NCBI GenBank assembly: GCA_023426345.1
Contig: JAFAAX010000015.1
Coordinates: 1 to 48,625 of the forward strand
Reading direction: 5' to 3'
Origin: Actinomycetes bacterium
Lineage (GTDB): Bacteria > Actinomycetota > Actinomycetes > Actinomycetales > Actinomycetaceae
Length of the DNA: 48,625 nucleotides
The notes under the pieces were generated by a model that worked only from the letters and a program-made list of their open reading frames with translations, had not been told where the DNA came from and did not search any database. Each line of letters starts with the position of its first letter. The stretch's first letter is position 1. Below, in pieces: positions 23,683 through 31,145 of the stretch. The position numbers and the translations under genes were made by a program.

Positions 23683-25226
23683 TGTCGTGTCATTCCTGTC
23701 GCACTGCGCAGAACCGCGCTCTCAGTGATCTGCTCGCCCTCGTACGTGGACACCATCGCTCCCTCGTGAAGGACATGGACCACATCGGAGAGCTCCAGGA
23801 GCTCCGCCATCTCCGAGGAGATCAGGAGCACCGCCACTCCCTGGTCGGCGAGGCGGCGGATGTGGCGGTGGATCTCCGCCTTCGTGGCGACGTCGATCCC
23901 GCGCGTCGGCTCGTCGAGGATGAGCAGGTCGGGTTGGAGGGCGAGAAGCCGGGCGAACAGGACCTTTTGTTGGTTCCCGCCCGACAGCGACGTGACGCCG
24001 GAAGTCAGGGACTCCGTCTTGATGCGGATCCGATCCACCCATTCCCGCACCAGGGACCGCTCGCGTTTCGCATCGACCGCCCCGTAGCGTTCCAGAGTCG
24101 GCAACGCGGCGATCGAGACGTTCTCCTCGACGCTCATGAACTGCAGGATTCCCTGCGTCTTGCGGTCTTCCGGCAGATAGGCGATGCCTTCGTTGATGGC
24201 CGTGCGCACACTCCTGGGCGTGTACGGCTTCCCTTCGAAGACGATCTCCCCGGACTTCATCGGCAGCTCCCCGAGGATCGTGAGCGCCAGTTCCGACCGC
24301 CCGGCCCCCACCAGCCCGTACAGGCCGACGATTCGACCCGCCGCCACCGACAGGCTGATGTCGGTGAAGACGTTCTCCACCGACAGGTGCCGCAGACTCA
24401 ACACCTCTGAGCCCACTGCGTCGTGCCGGCGCCCGGGTGCGGCTGAGCGTTGCGCCGCAGCGTCGTCCGACACGGCCGGATGGCCGTCTCCGCGGGCCAG
24501 GTCGCGCCCGCCCATCATGGAGAGGAGCTCGTCACGGTCCGGGGTCGCCGTCTCGCCGACGAGCCTCCCGTCGCGCAGGACGACGAACCGATCCGCGATC
24601 CGCTCCAACTCGTCGAAACGGTGCGTGATGTAGCACACCGCAGTGCCGTGGGCGGTGAGACCGTCAACCAGCTCGAACAGTCTCTCGGCCTCGGTCTCCG
24701 TCAGGATCGATGTCGGTTCGTCCAGGATAAGCACCTTCGGCGCGCCCGCCACCGCCCGCGCGATCAGCACCAGTTGCTGCTCGGCAAGCGAGAGTCGGGA
24801 CATGGGTCGCTTGAGGACCTTGTCGGGGAGGCCGACTTTGGCGAGCAGGGTCCGGGCCTCTTCCTGCATCGCCTTCTGGTCGACCCATCCGCCGAGTGTC
24901 GTCGCCTGGCGCCCCATCATCAGGTTCTCCATCGCGCTGAGGTGTGGGAAGCCGTTGGGCTCCTGGTACACCGTCGCGACACCTGCGACGATCGCCTCGA
25001 GAGGGCTCTTCGGGCTGTAGGGCTGTCCCGCCAGCGTCATCGTCCCCTCGTTGGGCAAATAGTTGCCGGCGAAGACCTTCATCAAGGTCGACTTGCCGGC
25101 GCCGTTCTCACCCATGATGGCGACGCGTTCTCCCTCATGCAGCGTGAGCCTGACGTCTGAGAGTGCCTGGGTGGCGCCGAATCGCTTGGAGATGCCTTCG
25201 GCGTCCAGCACGATCGAGTCGTTCAT
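23679..25226 (-). CDS. Sugar ABC transporter ATP-binding protein (RhaT/LsrA-like)
   Basis: This 515-residue double ATPase has Walker A GENGAGKST and Walker B VLILDEPTSILTE in the first half; the first signature is degenerate (MSRLSLAEQQLV). The second half has GLVGAGRSEL, LSGGNQQKV and LLILDEPTRGIDVAT. A short low-complexity linker (about 245-270) joins the halves. It starts 11 bases after the binding-protein stop and overlaps the first permease gene. Confidence 0.94.
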   Translation of the reverse strand: MNDSIVLDAEGISKRFGATQALSDVRLTLHEGERVAIMGENGAGKSTLMKVFAGNYLPNEGTMTLAGQPYSPKSPLEAIVAGVATVYQEPNGFPHLSAMENLMMGRQATTLGGWVDQKAMQEEARTLLAKVGLPDKVLKRPMSRLSLAEQQLVLIARAVAGAPKVLILDEPTSILTETEAERLFELVDGLTAHGTAVCYITHRFDELERIADRFVVLRDGRLVGETATPDRDELLSMMGGRDLARGDGHPAVSDDAAAQRSAAPGRRHDAVGSEVLSLRHLSVENVFTDISLSVAAGRIVGLYGLVGAGRSELALTILGELPMKSGEIVFEGKPYTPRSVRTAINEGIAYLPEDRKTQGILQFMSVEENVSIAALPTLERYGAVDAKRERSLVREWVDRIRIKTESLTSGVTSLSGGNQQKVLFARLLALQPDLLILDEPTRGIDVATKAEIHRHIRRLADQGVAVLLISSEMAELLELSDVVHVLHEGAMVSTYEGEQITESAVLRSATGMTRQ

Positions 25227-25237
25227 CCGCCCGCTGC

Positions 25238-26278
25238 CTAGAAGTCGTAGTTCTTGTAGTCGTCTTTGGTGAAGACCTTCGGATCACCGAGCAGCAGGGT
25301 CTTCGTCGCGGAGTCGTACGTCACCGGGTTGTCGATGCCGGGAACGGTGTTCGTCTCCTCGAAGGGGATGCCCTCGATCTCCTGAACCATCGCCCACACG
25401 GTCAAGTAGCCCAACGCGTTGACGTCCCACAGGACCGTCGAGACCATCGCGCCAGACTCGAGGTACGGGCCGGCGGTGTTCGGCGAACCGAATCCCGTGA
25501 CCGCCACTTTGCCGACCGCGTTGGCGTTCTCCACGGCCTGCGCAACGCCCGGCACGGCGGTCGAGGGGACGGCGATGATGCCCTTCAGATCCGGGAAGGC
25601 GGTCATCAGGTTCTGCGCCTTCTGCAGAGCGTCAGCCGTGTCGGTCGTGTACTGGATGCCGCCGACGAGTTCCATCTTCGGCCAGTCGGAGGCTTGTCTC
25701 GCCTCGATCGCGGCAATCCAGTTGTTGAAGGTCGCGGTGTCGGCTCCGCCCGAGACGATGGCAAACTGCCCTTCGCCGCCGGCGGCCTTTCCGATCTCAT
25801 CCATCGCAGCCGCGCCCAGTCCCTCGTCGGACGCCTGGGAGACGAAGACCTCGCGGGCCGAATCCGGCGCGTCGGCGTCCGAAGTGGCGACCTTGATGCC
25901 ACCGTCGACCGCTTTCTGGATCGAGTTGTTGATGGATGTCGGGTCCAGGGGCGACACCGAGATCGCGTCATAGCCCTGGGAGATCAGGCCGTCGAAGATC
26001 CGAACCTGCTCGGCGGAGTCCGTGCGCGCCGGACCGGCCTGCGTGTAGGACACTCCGAGATCGCCAGCTGCTTTCTCGGCGCCAGCCTTGAATCCGTTGA
26101 AGTAGGGGATCCCTTCGATCTGCGAGACGAAGGCGACCTTGAGATCGCCCCCGCTTCCGCCGCTGGCGGCGGCGCTCTCACCGGACGATGCGTCCGGGGC
26201 GGTGGCGGGGGTCGAAGAACAGCCCGCGAGTGCGACTGCCGCAGCAGCCGTGAATGCCAGAAACATGCGCTGCTTCAT
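25238..26278 (-). CDS. Sugar ABC transporter substrate-binding lipoprotein (RhaS/LsrB-like)
   Basis: This 346-residue lipoprotein has a signal ending LAGC (Cys20) and a Ser/Ala-rich tether to about residue 45. The body resembles the AI-2 and rhamnose receptors LsrB and RhaS, for example VTGFGSPNTAGPYLESGAM, a following LWDV, and a C-terminus ending NYDF. Compared from memory with LsrB, the Asp-Gln pair that contacts AI-2 (in TDQNQW) is replaced here by TFNNW. AI-2 is therefore not the likely ligand. The ATG follows AGGAGGTTCTGACA. The gene has its own promoter with LacI-type operators in the 192-base gap upstream, separating it from the kinase-glycohydrolase gene. Confidence 0.92.
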   Translation of the reverse strand: MKQRMFLAFTAAAAVALAGCSSTPATAPDASSGESAAASGGSGGDLKVAFVSQIEGIPYFNGFKAGAEKAAGDLGVSYTQAGPARTDSAEQVRIFDGLISQGYDAISVSPLDPTSINNSIQKAVDGGIKVATSDADAPDSAREVFVSQASDEGLGAAAMDEIGKAAGGEGQFAIVSGGADTATFNNWIAAIEARQASDWPKMELVGGIQYTTDTADALQKAQNLMTAFPDLKGIIAVPSTAVPGVAQAVENANAVGKVAVTGFGSPNTAGPYLESGAMVSTVLWDVNALGYLTVWAMVQEIEGIPFEETNTVPGIDNPVTYDSATKTLLLGDPKVFTKDDYKNYDF

Positions 26279-26326
26279 TGTCAGAACCTCCTGAGTTCCT
26301 GTCGATGTGATTGCTGATCCTCGATG

Positions 26327-26340
26327 GCAAAGCGCTTTGC
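26327..26340. promoter_or_regulatory. LacI-type operator GCAAAGCGCTTTGC (copy 1)
   Basis: A perfect 14-bp palindrome lies 49 bases before the binding-protein ATG, so downstream of the likely transcription start. It is identical to the site at 28815-28828. Its centre is about 97 bp from the degenerate site on the -35 box, an arrangement compatible with repression by DNA looping. Confidence 0.75.
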
Positions 26341-26397
26341 GTCAGAACGACACGTCCTCGTCGTCTTCTGAAGAGCGCTTGCCTGCGATACTACCGG

Positions 26398-26427
26398 GCC
26401 GGAAGTCGGCTCGGCCTCGAATGACAA
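26398..26427 (-). promoter_or_regulatory. Promoter of the LsrB/RhaS-like importer operon
   Basis: On the minus strand a -35 TTGTCA (26422-26427) and a -10 TAGTAT (26398-26403) are 18 bp apart. Transcription would start near 26391, about 110 bases before the binding-protein ATG. The operator at 26425-26437 overlaps the -35. A weak partial match (8 of 12 bases) also occurs around 26386. Confidence 0.6.
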
Positions 26428-26437
26428 AGCGGTTTGG
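26425..26437. promoter_or_regulatory. Degenerate LacI-type operator CAAAGCGGTTTGG
   Basis: An imperfect version of the CAAAGCGCTTTG palindrome sits on the -35 box of the importer promoter. Occupancy would block RNA polymerase, helped by the perfect copy downstream. Confidence 0.5.
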
Positions 26438-26470
26438 TAACGATTTGGTTCCACTGTCGGGCTTACTGGC

Positions 26471-28777
26471 TCACACCCGTCCCGCGCGCCGCCACGCCAC
26501 GTCGGCGAGCCCCGCAGCCAGATCGGGCAGCGCGACGTCGTTGGCCGCCAGGACCATGGCCACCCGATCGTCATCCAATGCGGACATTCCCCGATAGGCC
26601 CCCGCAATGGCACCGGCCATGCAGCCGATCGTGTCGGTGTCGTCGCCGATGTTGGCGGCTCCCACGATGGTCAGCCACGGATCGCCGGCCGCCGCCACGA
26701 ACAGGCCGATCGCCGCAGGGACGGCCTCCGCCGCGGGGAGGCCCGACCCGACGATGTCTGCGATGTCGCGAACCGCCTGGTCGAACGACGATGCGGCGAT
26801 CCCGAGCCGAGCGGCCACGCCGATGCGACGCGCCACTGACGGACCGGCCACATGCCGGCCCTCCGTCGAGCCGATCGAGGCGCCCCGCTCCGCTCCGCGA
26901 ATGGCTGCCCGCACGATGTCGTTGACGGTGACATGCTCGGTCAACGCCACCGAGACCGCACTGGCGATCGCGCCCGCGCTGGCGACGCCGATGTTGGTGA
27001 AGTGACTGGGCCGGCACGTGATGGCCGCCGTGTCGACGGCCGACGCAGGGTCGCCCGGGTTCACGAGCCCCGCCGGGGCGACTCGCATCGCGCCTCCGTT
27101 GGAGGTGCCCTGTGTCGTCTCACCAGGCTGTTTGCCCGTCTCGTTGGGATCCGCGCCGTTCTTGATGGCATCGATGGCCCGCCGCGTGCTCGGCCCCGCG
27201 AAGTGGGGGTAGTACTGCGGCATCCCCGACCATTCGATGAGCATGTCGCCCACGTCGCGCGCCGTGATCTCCCCATCCCGGTCGATCAGCTTCTGCGCGA
27301 GGAGGAGCATCTGACTGCTGTCGTCCGTGAACTGTCCCGCCTCTCGCCCCTTGGAGAACAGAGCGTCTGCCGGAGGCCGATAGAACTGATCGACCCGGCC
27401 CCCGAAGAGGTCTCGGATCTCCTCAATGCTCCGCTGCTCGGTCGGCGCTCCCAGCGCATCGCCCATCATCGCGTTGGCCAGCGAGGCGGCGATGCGGTCC
27501 TCCAATCTCTTCCGGGTGCCCAGAGAGGCCCGTCGTGTCGTGAGGTGTGTCATCGCGTCTCCTGTTCGGGTGGGTATCATCGGAAGGGCGAACGGTGCGG
27601 TCGCGGGCTGCGGCGCCGGGGTGTCCGCGCCGAGACGGGGGCGCACCCGCTGCGAGGAGCCGGACGGGGCTCGATCGAGCCGCGCCCCCCGGGCTCCGAG
27701 GCGCTGCAGGGTCGCGCCGGCGGATCGGCGCGCATCGCTCATCGCCTCCTCGGCGGTTCGTCCGGAGAGAAGGCTCCCGACGAGGGCGCCCGCGAAGCTG
27801 TCGCCGGCGCCCGTGGAGTCGACGACGGCGACCTGCATGGCTCCCTGGCTGAATACCGCGGGCGCCCCGGCGGACTCGAACAGGAAGAGGGCCGAGCCTT
27901 GGGCGCCGAACGTGACCACGACCACCTGGCGCGCAGTCGCTCCCGCCGCTCGACGGATGGCGCCGAGCGCGGCCGCGCACTCGGCCACGTCCACGATGCC
28001 GCTCCCATTCAGTTCGGCGACGGCCGCCCGATTGGTGATGACGACATCGGCCATCCCGATCTGGGCCCGACACCTGTGCGGATCGCTGCGCGCGAAACTC
28101 GCCTCGATGTCCACGCTCGCCACAGCCCCGACCGCCTTCGCACGGCGGAGGACCTCTTCACAGAAGGTGACGTCGCCGAGAGTGTGGACCCACCGGGCAC
28201 CGGCCAACGAGGAGTCCGTCACGTCCTCCCTGTATGGCAGGGATGCCGATGTCCGGCTCCCCAGCAGTGCCTTCTCCCCCGTCTCGTTGAGAACGACGGC
28301 GCACCACCACGTCACACCCCCTTTCTGCACGCGCACACAGTCGGTCCCGATGCCCTCGGCCGCCAATTCGGCCAGGCAGGCCACCCCGAACTGGTCGTCT
28401 CCCACGCGAGACACCAGACGGACCGGAACGTCGCTGACAAAGCGCTTTGCCGAAACCGCGAAGTTCGCTCCCATGCCACCACCGAAGATGCCCAAGTGCG
28501 TTCCGATCACCTTGTCGTCGGACTCCGGCAGGCCGTGGGCCGAGACCATCAGATCCACCCCGGTGTCACCCACCACTACCAAGACGTCCCCGGCTGGAGC
28601 GCGCCCAGAACCCTGCGGGGCCCCGTCGACCATCGGATCAGCGCCGCCGCGGGGACGTCCTGGCTGCCGCCGACCCTCCGGCCCCGGGAGCAGATCGGCG
28701 AGCGTCGATCGCCCATCCAACCGGCCGCCGGCCTCCGCACTCTGACGATCCGTCACCGGCGGCCTCCTCTCGGACAT
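26471..28777 (-). CDS. PfkB kinase-ADP-ribosylglycohydrolase fusion (YegV-YegU-like)
   Basis: This 768-residue single open frame joins two enzymes that are separate genes elsewhere. Residues 1-65 are low-complexity. Residues about 66-370 form a PfkB sugar/nucleoside kinase with GDTGVDLMV, FGGGMGANFAVSAK and the catalytic Asp in DSTGAGDSFAGA. A Pro/Ala/Arg-rich linker runs to about 408. Residues 409-768 form an ADP-ribosylglycohydrolase with the metal sites intact: MMGDALGAPTEQ, GQFTDDSSQM and GDDTDTIGCMAGAIAGA. E. coli yegU and yegV encode the two activities as neighbours. The ATG at 28777 follows AAGGAGG. An internal ATG at 27553 has its own AGGAGA six bases upstream, so a free glycohydrolase may also be made. 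Both active sites look complete. The substrate is unknown; an N-glycosidic riboside is plausible. Confidence 0.88.
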   Translation of the reverse strand: MSERRPPVTDRQSAEAGGRLDGRSTLADLLPGPEGRRQPGRPRGGADPMVDGAPQGSGRAPAGDVLVVVGDTGVDLMVSAHGLPESDDKVIGTHLGIFGGGMGANFAVSAKRFVSDVPVRLVSRVGDDQFGVACLAELAAEGIGTDCVRVQKGGVTWWCAVVLNETGEKALLGSRTSASLPYREDVTDSSLAGARWVHTLGDVTFCEEVLRRAKAVGAVASVDIEASFARSDPHRCRAQIGMADVVITNRAAVAELNGSGIVDVAECAAALGAIRRAAGATARQVVVVTFGAQGSALFLFESAGAPAVFSQGAMQVAVVDSTGAGDSFAGALVGSLLSGRTAEEAMSDARRSAGATLQRLGARGARLDRAPSGSSQRVRPRLGADTPAPQPATAPFALPMIPTRTGDAMTHLTTRRASLGTRKRLEDRIAASLANAMMGDALGAPTEQRSIEEIRDLFGGRVDQFYRPPADALFSKGREAGQFTDDSSQMLLLAQKLIDRDGEITARDVGDMLIEWSGMPQYYPHFAGPSTRRAIDAIKNGADPNETGKQPGETTQGTSNGGAMRVAPAGLVNPGDPASAVDTAAITCRPSHFTNIGVASAGAIASAVSVALTEHVTVNDIVRAAIRGAERGASIGSTEGRHVAGPSVARRIGVAARLGIAASSFDQAVRDIADIVGSGLPAAEAVPAAIGLFVAAAGDPWLTIVGAANIGDDTDTIGCMAGAIAGAYRGMSALDDDRVAMVLAANDVALPDLAAGLADVAWRRAGRV
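28438..28449. promoter_or_regulatory. Intragenic LacI-type operator CAAAGCGCTTTG
   Basis: The full 12-bp palindrome core, with 13 of 14 bases of the extended site, lies inside the kinase domain, where it encodes part of SAKRFVS. It is 378 bp (centre to centre) downstream of the promoter operator at 28815. It could serve as an auxiliary operator or a roadblock. Confidence 0.55.
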
Positions 28778-28801
28778 GTGGCCTCCTTCGACCTCGTCAC
28801 G

Positions 28802-28828
28802 AGTATGACAGAAAGCAAAGCGCTTTGC
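28802..28828 (-). promoter_or_regulatory. LacI-type operator GCAAAGCGCTTTGC (copy 2) and -10 of the fusion gene
   Basis: The 14-bp palindrome at 28815-28828 lies 38 bases before the fusion start. A -10-like CATACT (28802-28807, minus strand) is immediately downstream, placing the operator between the -35 and -10 elements. The -35 is poor (ATGCAA). The site falls between the ribokinase stop and the fusion gene, so the fusion can be controlled separately. Confidence 0.65.
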
Positions 28829-28847
28829 ATCCGATTTCGACGACGGA

Positions 28848-29762
28848 TCATCTCTCGTCATCGACCAGGTTAAATCGGGGATACGAGTCCGCCGCGCCCA
28901 CCCGTTCGACGGACCGGCTTCCCGCCCGTATCGCGCACCGGACGGCCTCGGGAAAGCCGAGCCCCTCCGCGAGACCCGCCGCGAGGACGCCGACCACGGC
29001 GTCTCCGGCACCCGTCGTGTCTAGCACGGTATCGACGGGAGGCGCCGGCAGGGAGCCCGTCCCGGCTCCGTCGGACCATGCCGCCCCCTGTGCACCCAGC
29101 GTGACGAGGACCCACCTGGGCCCTCTGGCCGCCAACCCACGCGCCGCCAGCTCGGCCTGCTCCCGTCCTTCGGGCGCTGATGCGCCGAGGACGATCCCCG
29201 CTTCGGTCTCATTGACCACGAGGACGTCAACGAGTCGAAGGACGTCATCGGCGACAGGCACAGCCGGCGCGAGATTGAGGACCACCGTGACTCCGGCCGC
29301 CTTCGCCCGACGGGCCGCTGCGATATCCGCTTCGATCGGAACCTCTCCTTGGAGGACCAGCACATTTGCCGCCGAGAGGACGAAGACGGATCCGTCCATG
29401 AGGTCCGCGTTGACGAGACGGTTCGTTCCCGGCACCACGATGATGGTGTTCTCCCCCGCAGCATCCACGGTGATGTGCGCCGTCCCACTGGCCTGTCCCG
29501 AGACCGTCCCGAGGCACCGGGTGTCGACTCCGTGGCGCTCCAGCGCGGCGCGCAGCATCTCGCCTGCGGTGTCATCGCCGACGAGTCCCGCGAAGACCGA
29601 GCGCGCACCCGCATGAGCCGCCGCCACAGCTTGGTTCGCGCCCTTTCCACCCAGACGGTAGCTCACGGACTCTCCCGTCAACGTCTCGCCTGCTAAGGGA
29701 AACCGCGTTGTCGTGACCGTGATGTCTTGGTTCACGGATCCGAGTGTGATGACGCATCCCAT
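28848..29762 (-). CDS. rbsK: Ribokinase (PfkB family)
   Basis: This 304-residue kinase would turn D-ribose and ATP into ribose 5-phosphate in the cytosol. It has the ribokinase N-terminus (LGSVNQDITVTTTRFPLAG), the sugar-binding GGKGANQAVAAAHAGA, and the C-terminal DTTGAGDAVVGVLAAGL with the catalytic Asp. The start chosen is ATG at 29762 (MGCVITLGS), which has AAGGAG about nine bases upstream; the longer form from 29792 has no ribosome site. It is followed after 70 bases by the fusion gene. Ribokinase is the best fit, but other PfkB pentose kinases are possible. Confidence 0.88.
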   Translation of the reverse strand: MGCVITLGSVNQDITVTTTRFPLAGETLTGESVSYRLGGKGANQAVAAAHAGARSVFAGLVGDDTAGEMLRAALERHGVDTRCLGTVSGQASGTAHITVDAAGENTIIVVPGTNRLVNADLMDGSVFVLSAANVLVLQGEVPIEADIAAARRAKAAGVTVVLNLAPAVPVADDVLRLVDVLVVNETEAGIVLGASAPEGREQAELAARGLAARGPRWVLVTLGAQGAAWSDGAGTGSLPAPPVDTVLDTTGAGDAVVGVLAAGLAEGLGFPEAVRCAIRAGSRSVERVGAADSYPRFNLVDDER

Positions 29763-30060
29763 GCTTGTTCGCTCCTTCGCCTCAAGGGACATCGCAGGGC
29801 ACTGCCCGCGCGTCTTTGCGATCGCCGGCCGCGGCCGGGCCGCTGCGCCCCTGCGGCGCCGACCTTAGCAGGATCGACGGGCGCCGCCTGAGGCGCTTCC
29901 GGCTCACGGAAGTCCCGCGGGATCGCCGGCGTCGGCGACTCGGAGCGCGCACTCGGCGTCGGCCGCCTGGCAGAGGAGCTCGCTGGTCGAATGAGTCAGG
30001 GGCCCGACCAGGGTGTCCGGCCGGATCCTCACGCTTGGGAGGGGACGGGTCACTCTTGCC
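29763..30060 (-). other. 298-base gap between DUF4432 gene and rbsK
   Basis: This gap is longer than its neighbours. It holds the small frame at 29904-30053, a GC-only perfect palindrome CCGGCCGCGGCCGG (29825-29838), and the rbsK ribosome site. No clear promoter or LacI-type operator was found. It may contain an attenuator or remnants of a lost gene. Confidence 0.4.
29904..30053 (-). CDS. Possible small protein (49 residues)
   Basis: A GTG-started frame begins seven bases after the DUF4432 stop and reads VTRPLPSVRIRPDTLVGPLT, then STSELLCQAADAECALRVADAGDPAGLP. The composition is protein-like and its position fits a co-transcribed gene. However, the ribosome site is weak and I recognise no family. 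It may equally be a decayed remnant. Confidence 0.25.
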   Translation of the reverse strand: MTRPLPSVRIRPDTLVGPLTHSTSELLCQAADAECALRVADAGDPAGLP

Positions 30061-31140
30061 TCACCGCGGCACCAGCGGCTGCACCTGGATGAGCGTGACG
30101 TACTCCCGGGTCTCATCGGGATCGAGCATGATGAGCCGCCCCTGCTCGCGTGCCTCATCGAGGCCCCCGTCGCCCGAGGTCGACGGCTCGACGCCGAGGA
30201 TATTCGTGCTCGCTGAAGCATCCCGCCACAGGATCGTCATCGGGAAACCCTCGGTCTCCTGGACGATCCGGCACTGGAATCCCGCCTCGTCGTTGCGGAC
30301 ACAGGTGGCCGCGATCTCCTGTCCGCCCGCCTCCAGATAGCTCACTCTCTCGTCCTCGTGCCCCTCGGACGTCGACAAGCGCAGCGGCAGGAAGCCCTCA
30401 TCGAGTCGCCCGCCCTCCCTGTCGGCGAAGGGGCGGGCATCGCTGCTGATGACAGTGCCATTGGCGATCAGCGGCGCTCCCAAGTTGATGTGGTGGCGGA
30501 ACATGTGCGGACACGGCTGATCACCGCGGTTGACGACCCTGTCCCGCACGATCACCGTGGGATGCCCGATCGCCACGAGCACCTGCCGGCGCAGCACGAG
30601 CAACGGGCCTCCCAATTCCGATTCGAGGACGTCCGCGCTGATCTCGAGCCAGGATCCCTCCAGACAGGCGGGGTCCGTTCCTCCTCCCTCCACGACCCGC
30701 CGCGCCCTCGACGGAATCCCATCGGAAGGAGGGCGTTCCCTCCAGAGGACGTTCGTCGCCGGCAGATGCCCGATGCGGCCGTGGAGCCCATAGGGGTGGC
30801 CGGACCACACCGAGGGCCGTCCGGTGTTGACCAGTCCGCAGGTGGCGAGCAGCCCTCCCCCGAAGGTCTTCTTCCACCCGAAGCCGCTGGGATCGTAGGC
30901 GAGAGGGTTCGGGAATCCCGGCGGAGCCGTCCATGCCAGACGGCTCCGCCCGTCATCGGCCCATCCGATGTCCATCGCGCGATCGAGGAGGAGGTCCAGG
31001 GACAGCCCGCCGGGATTCCTCACCTCGAGCACCGGCGATCCCCGGCCGACGCCCTCGTCGCGCACCAATCGCTCGACGCGATAAGGCCGCCCGCCGGACA
31101 GGTCCAAGGCCCCTCGGTTCGATTGGCCGACATTCGACAC
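30061..31140 (-). CDS. DUF4432 (aldose 1-epimerase-like) protein
   Basis: This 359-residue protein matches the aldose-epimerase-like DUF4432 pattern: LEVRNPGGLSLDLLLDRAMDIGWA, GGLLATCGLVNTG, HGRIGHLPA, HMFRHHINLGAPLI and a late ILGVEPSTS segment. These proteins resemble galactose mutarotase and are frequent in sugar-catabolic clusters, where they may interconvert anomers. Their exact reaction is not established. The GTG at 31140 was chosen; a GGAGG lies 12 bases upstream, overlapping the end of the permease gene, which stops five bases earlier. Confidence 0.8.
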   Translation of the reverse strand: MSNVGQSNRGALDLSGGRPYRVERLVRDEGVGRGSPVLEVRNPGGLSLDLLLDRAMDIGWADDGRSRLAWTAPPGFPNPLAYDPSGFGWKKTFGGGLLATCGLVNTGRPSVWSGHPYGLHGRIGHLPATNVLWRERPPSDGIPSRARRVVEGGGTDPACLEGSWLEISADVLESELGGPLLVLRRQVLVAIGHPTVIVRDRVVNRGDQPCPHMFRHHINLGAPLIANGTVISSDARPFADREGGRLDEGFLPLRLSTSEGHEDERVSYLEAGGQEIAATCVRNDEAGFQCRIVQETEGFPMTILWRDASASTNILGVEPSTSGDGGLDEAREQGRLIMLDPDETREYVTLIQVQPLVPR

Positions 31141-31145
31141 CGGTC

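Noticed and set aside
25238..26278. AI-2 (LsrB) receptor and quorum-signal uptake
   Set aside because: Key ligand residues appear replaced, and no LsrG or clear LsrK accompanies it.
26471..27553. Separate ADP-ribosylglycohydrolase gene
   Set aside because: An internal ATG with a ribosome site exists, but no stop codon separates it from the kinase domain, so it is annotated as a fusion with a possible internal start.
29825..29838. GC-only palindrome CCGGCCGCGGCCGG as an operator
   Set aside because: Simple GC-rich palindromes are expected by chance at this base composition, and it is not repeated or placed on a promoter.
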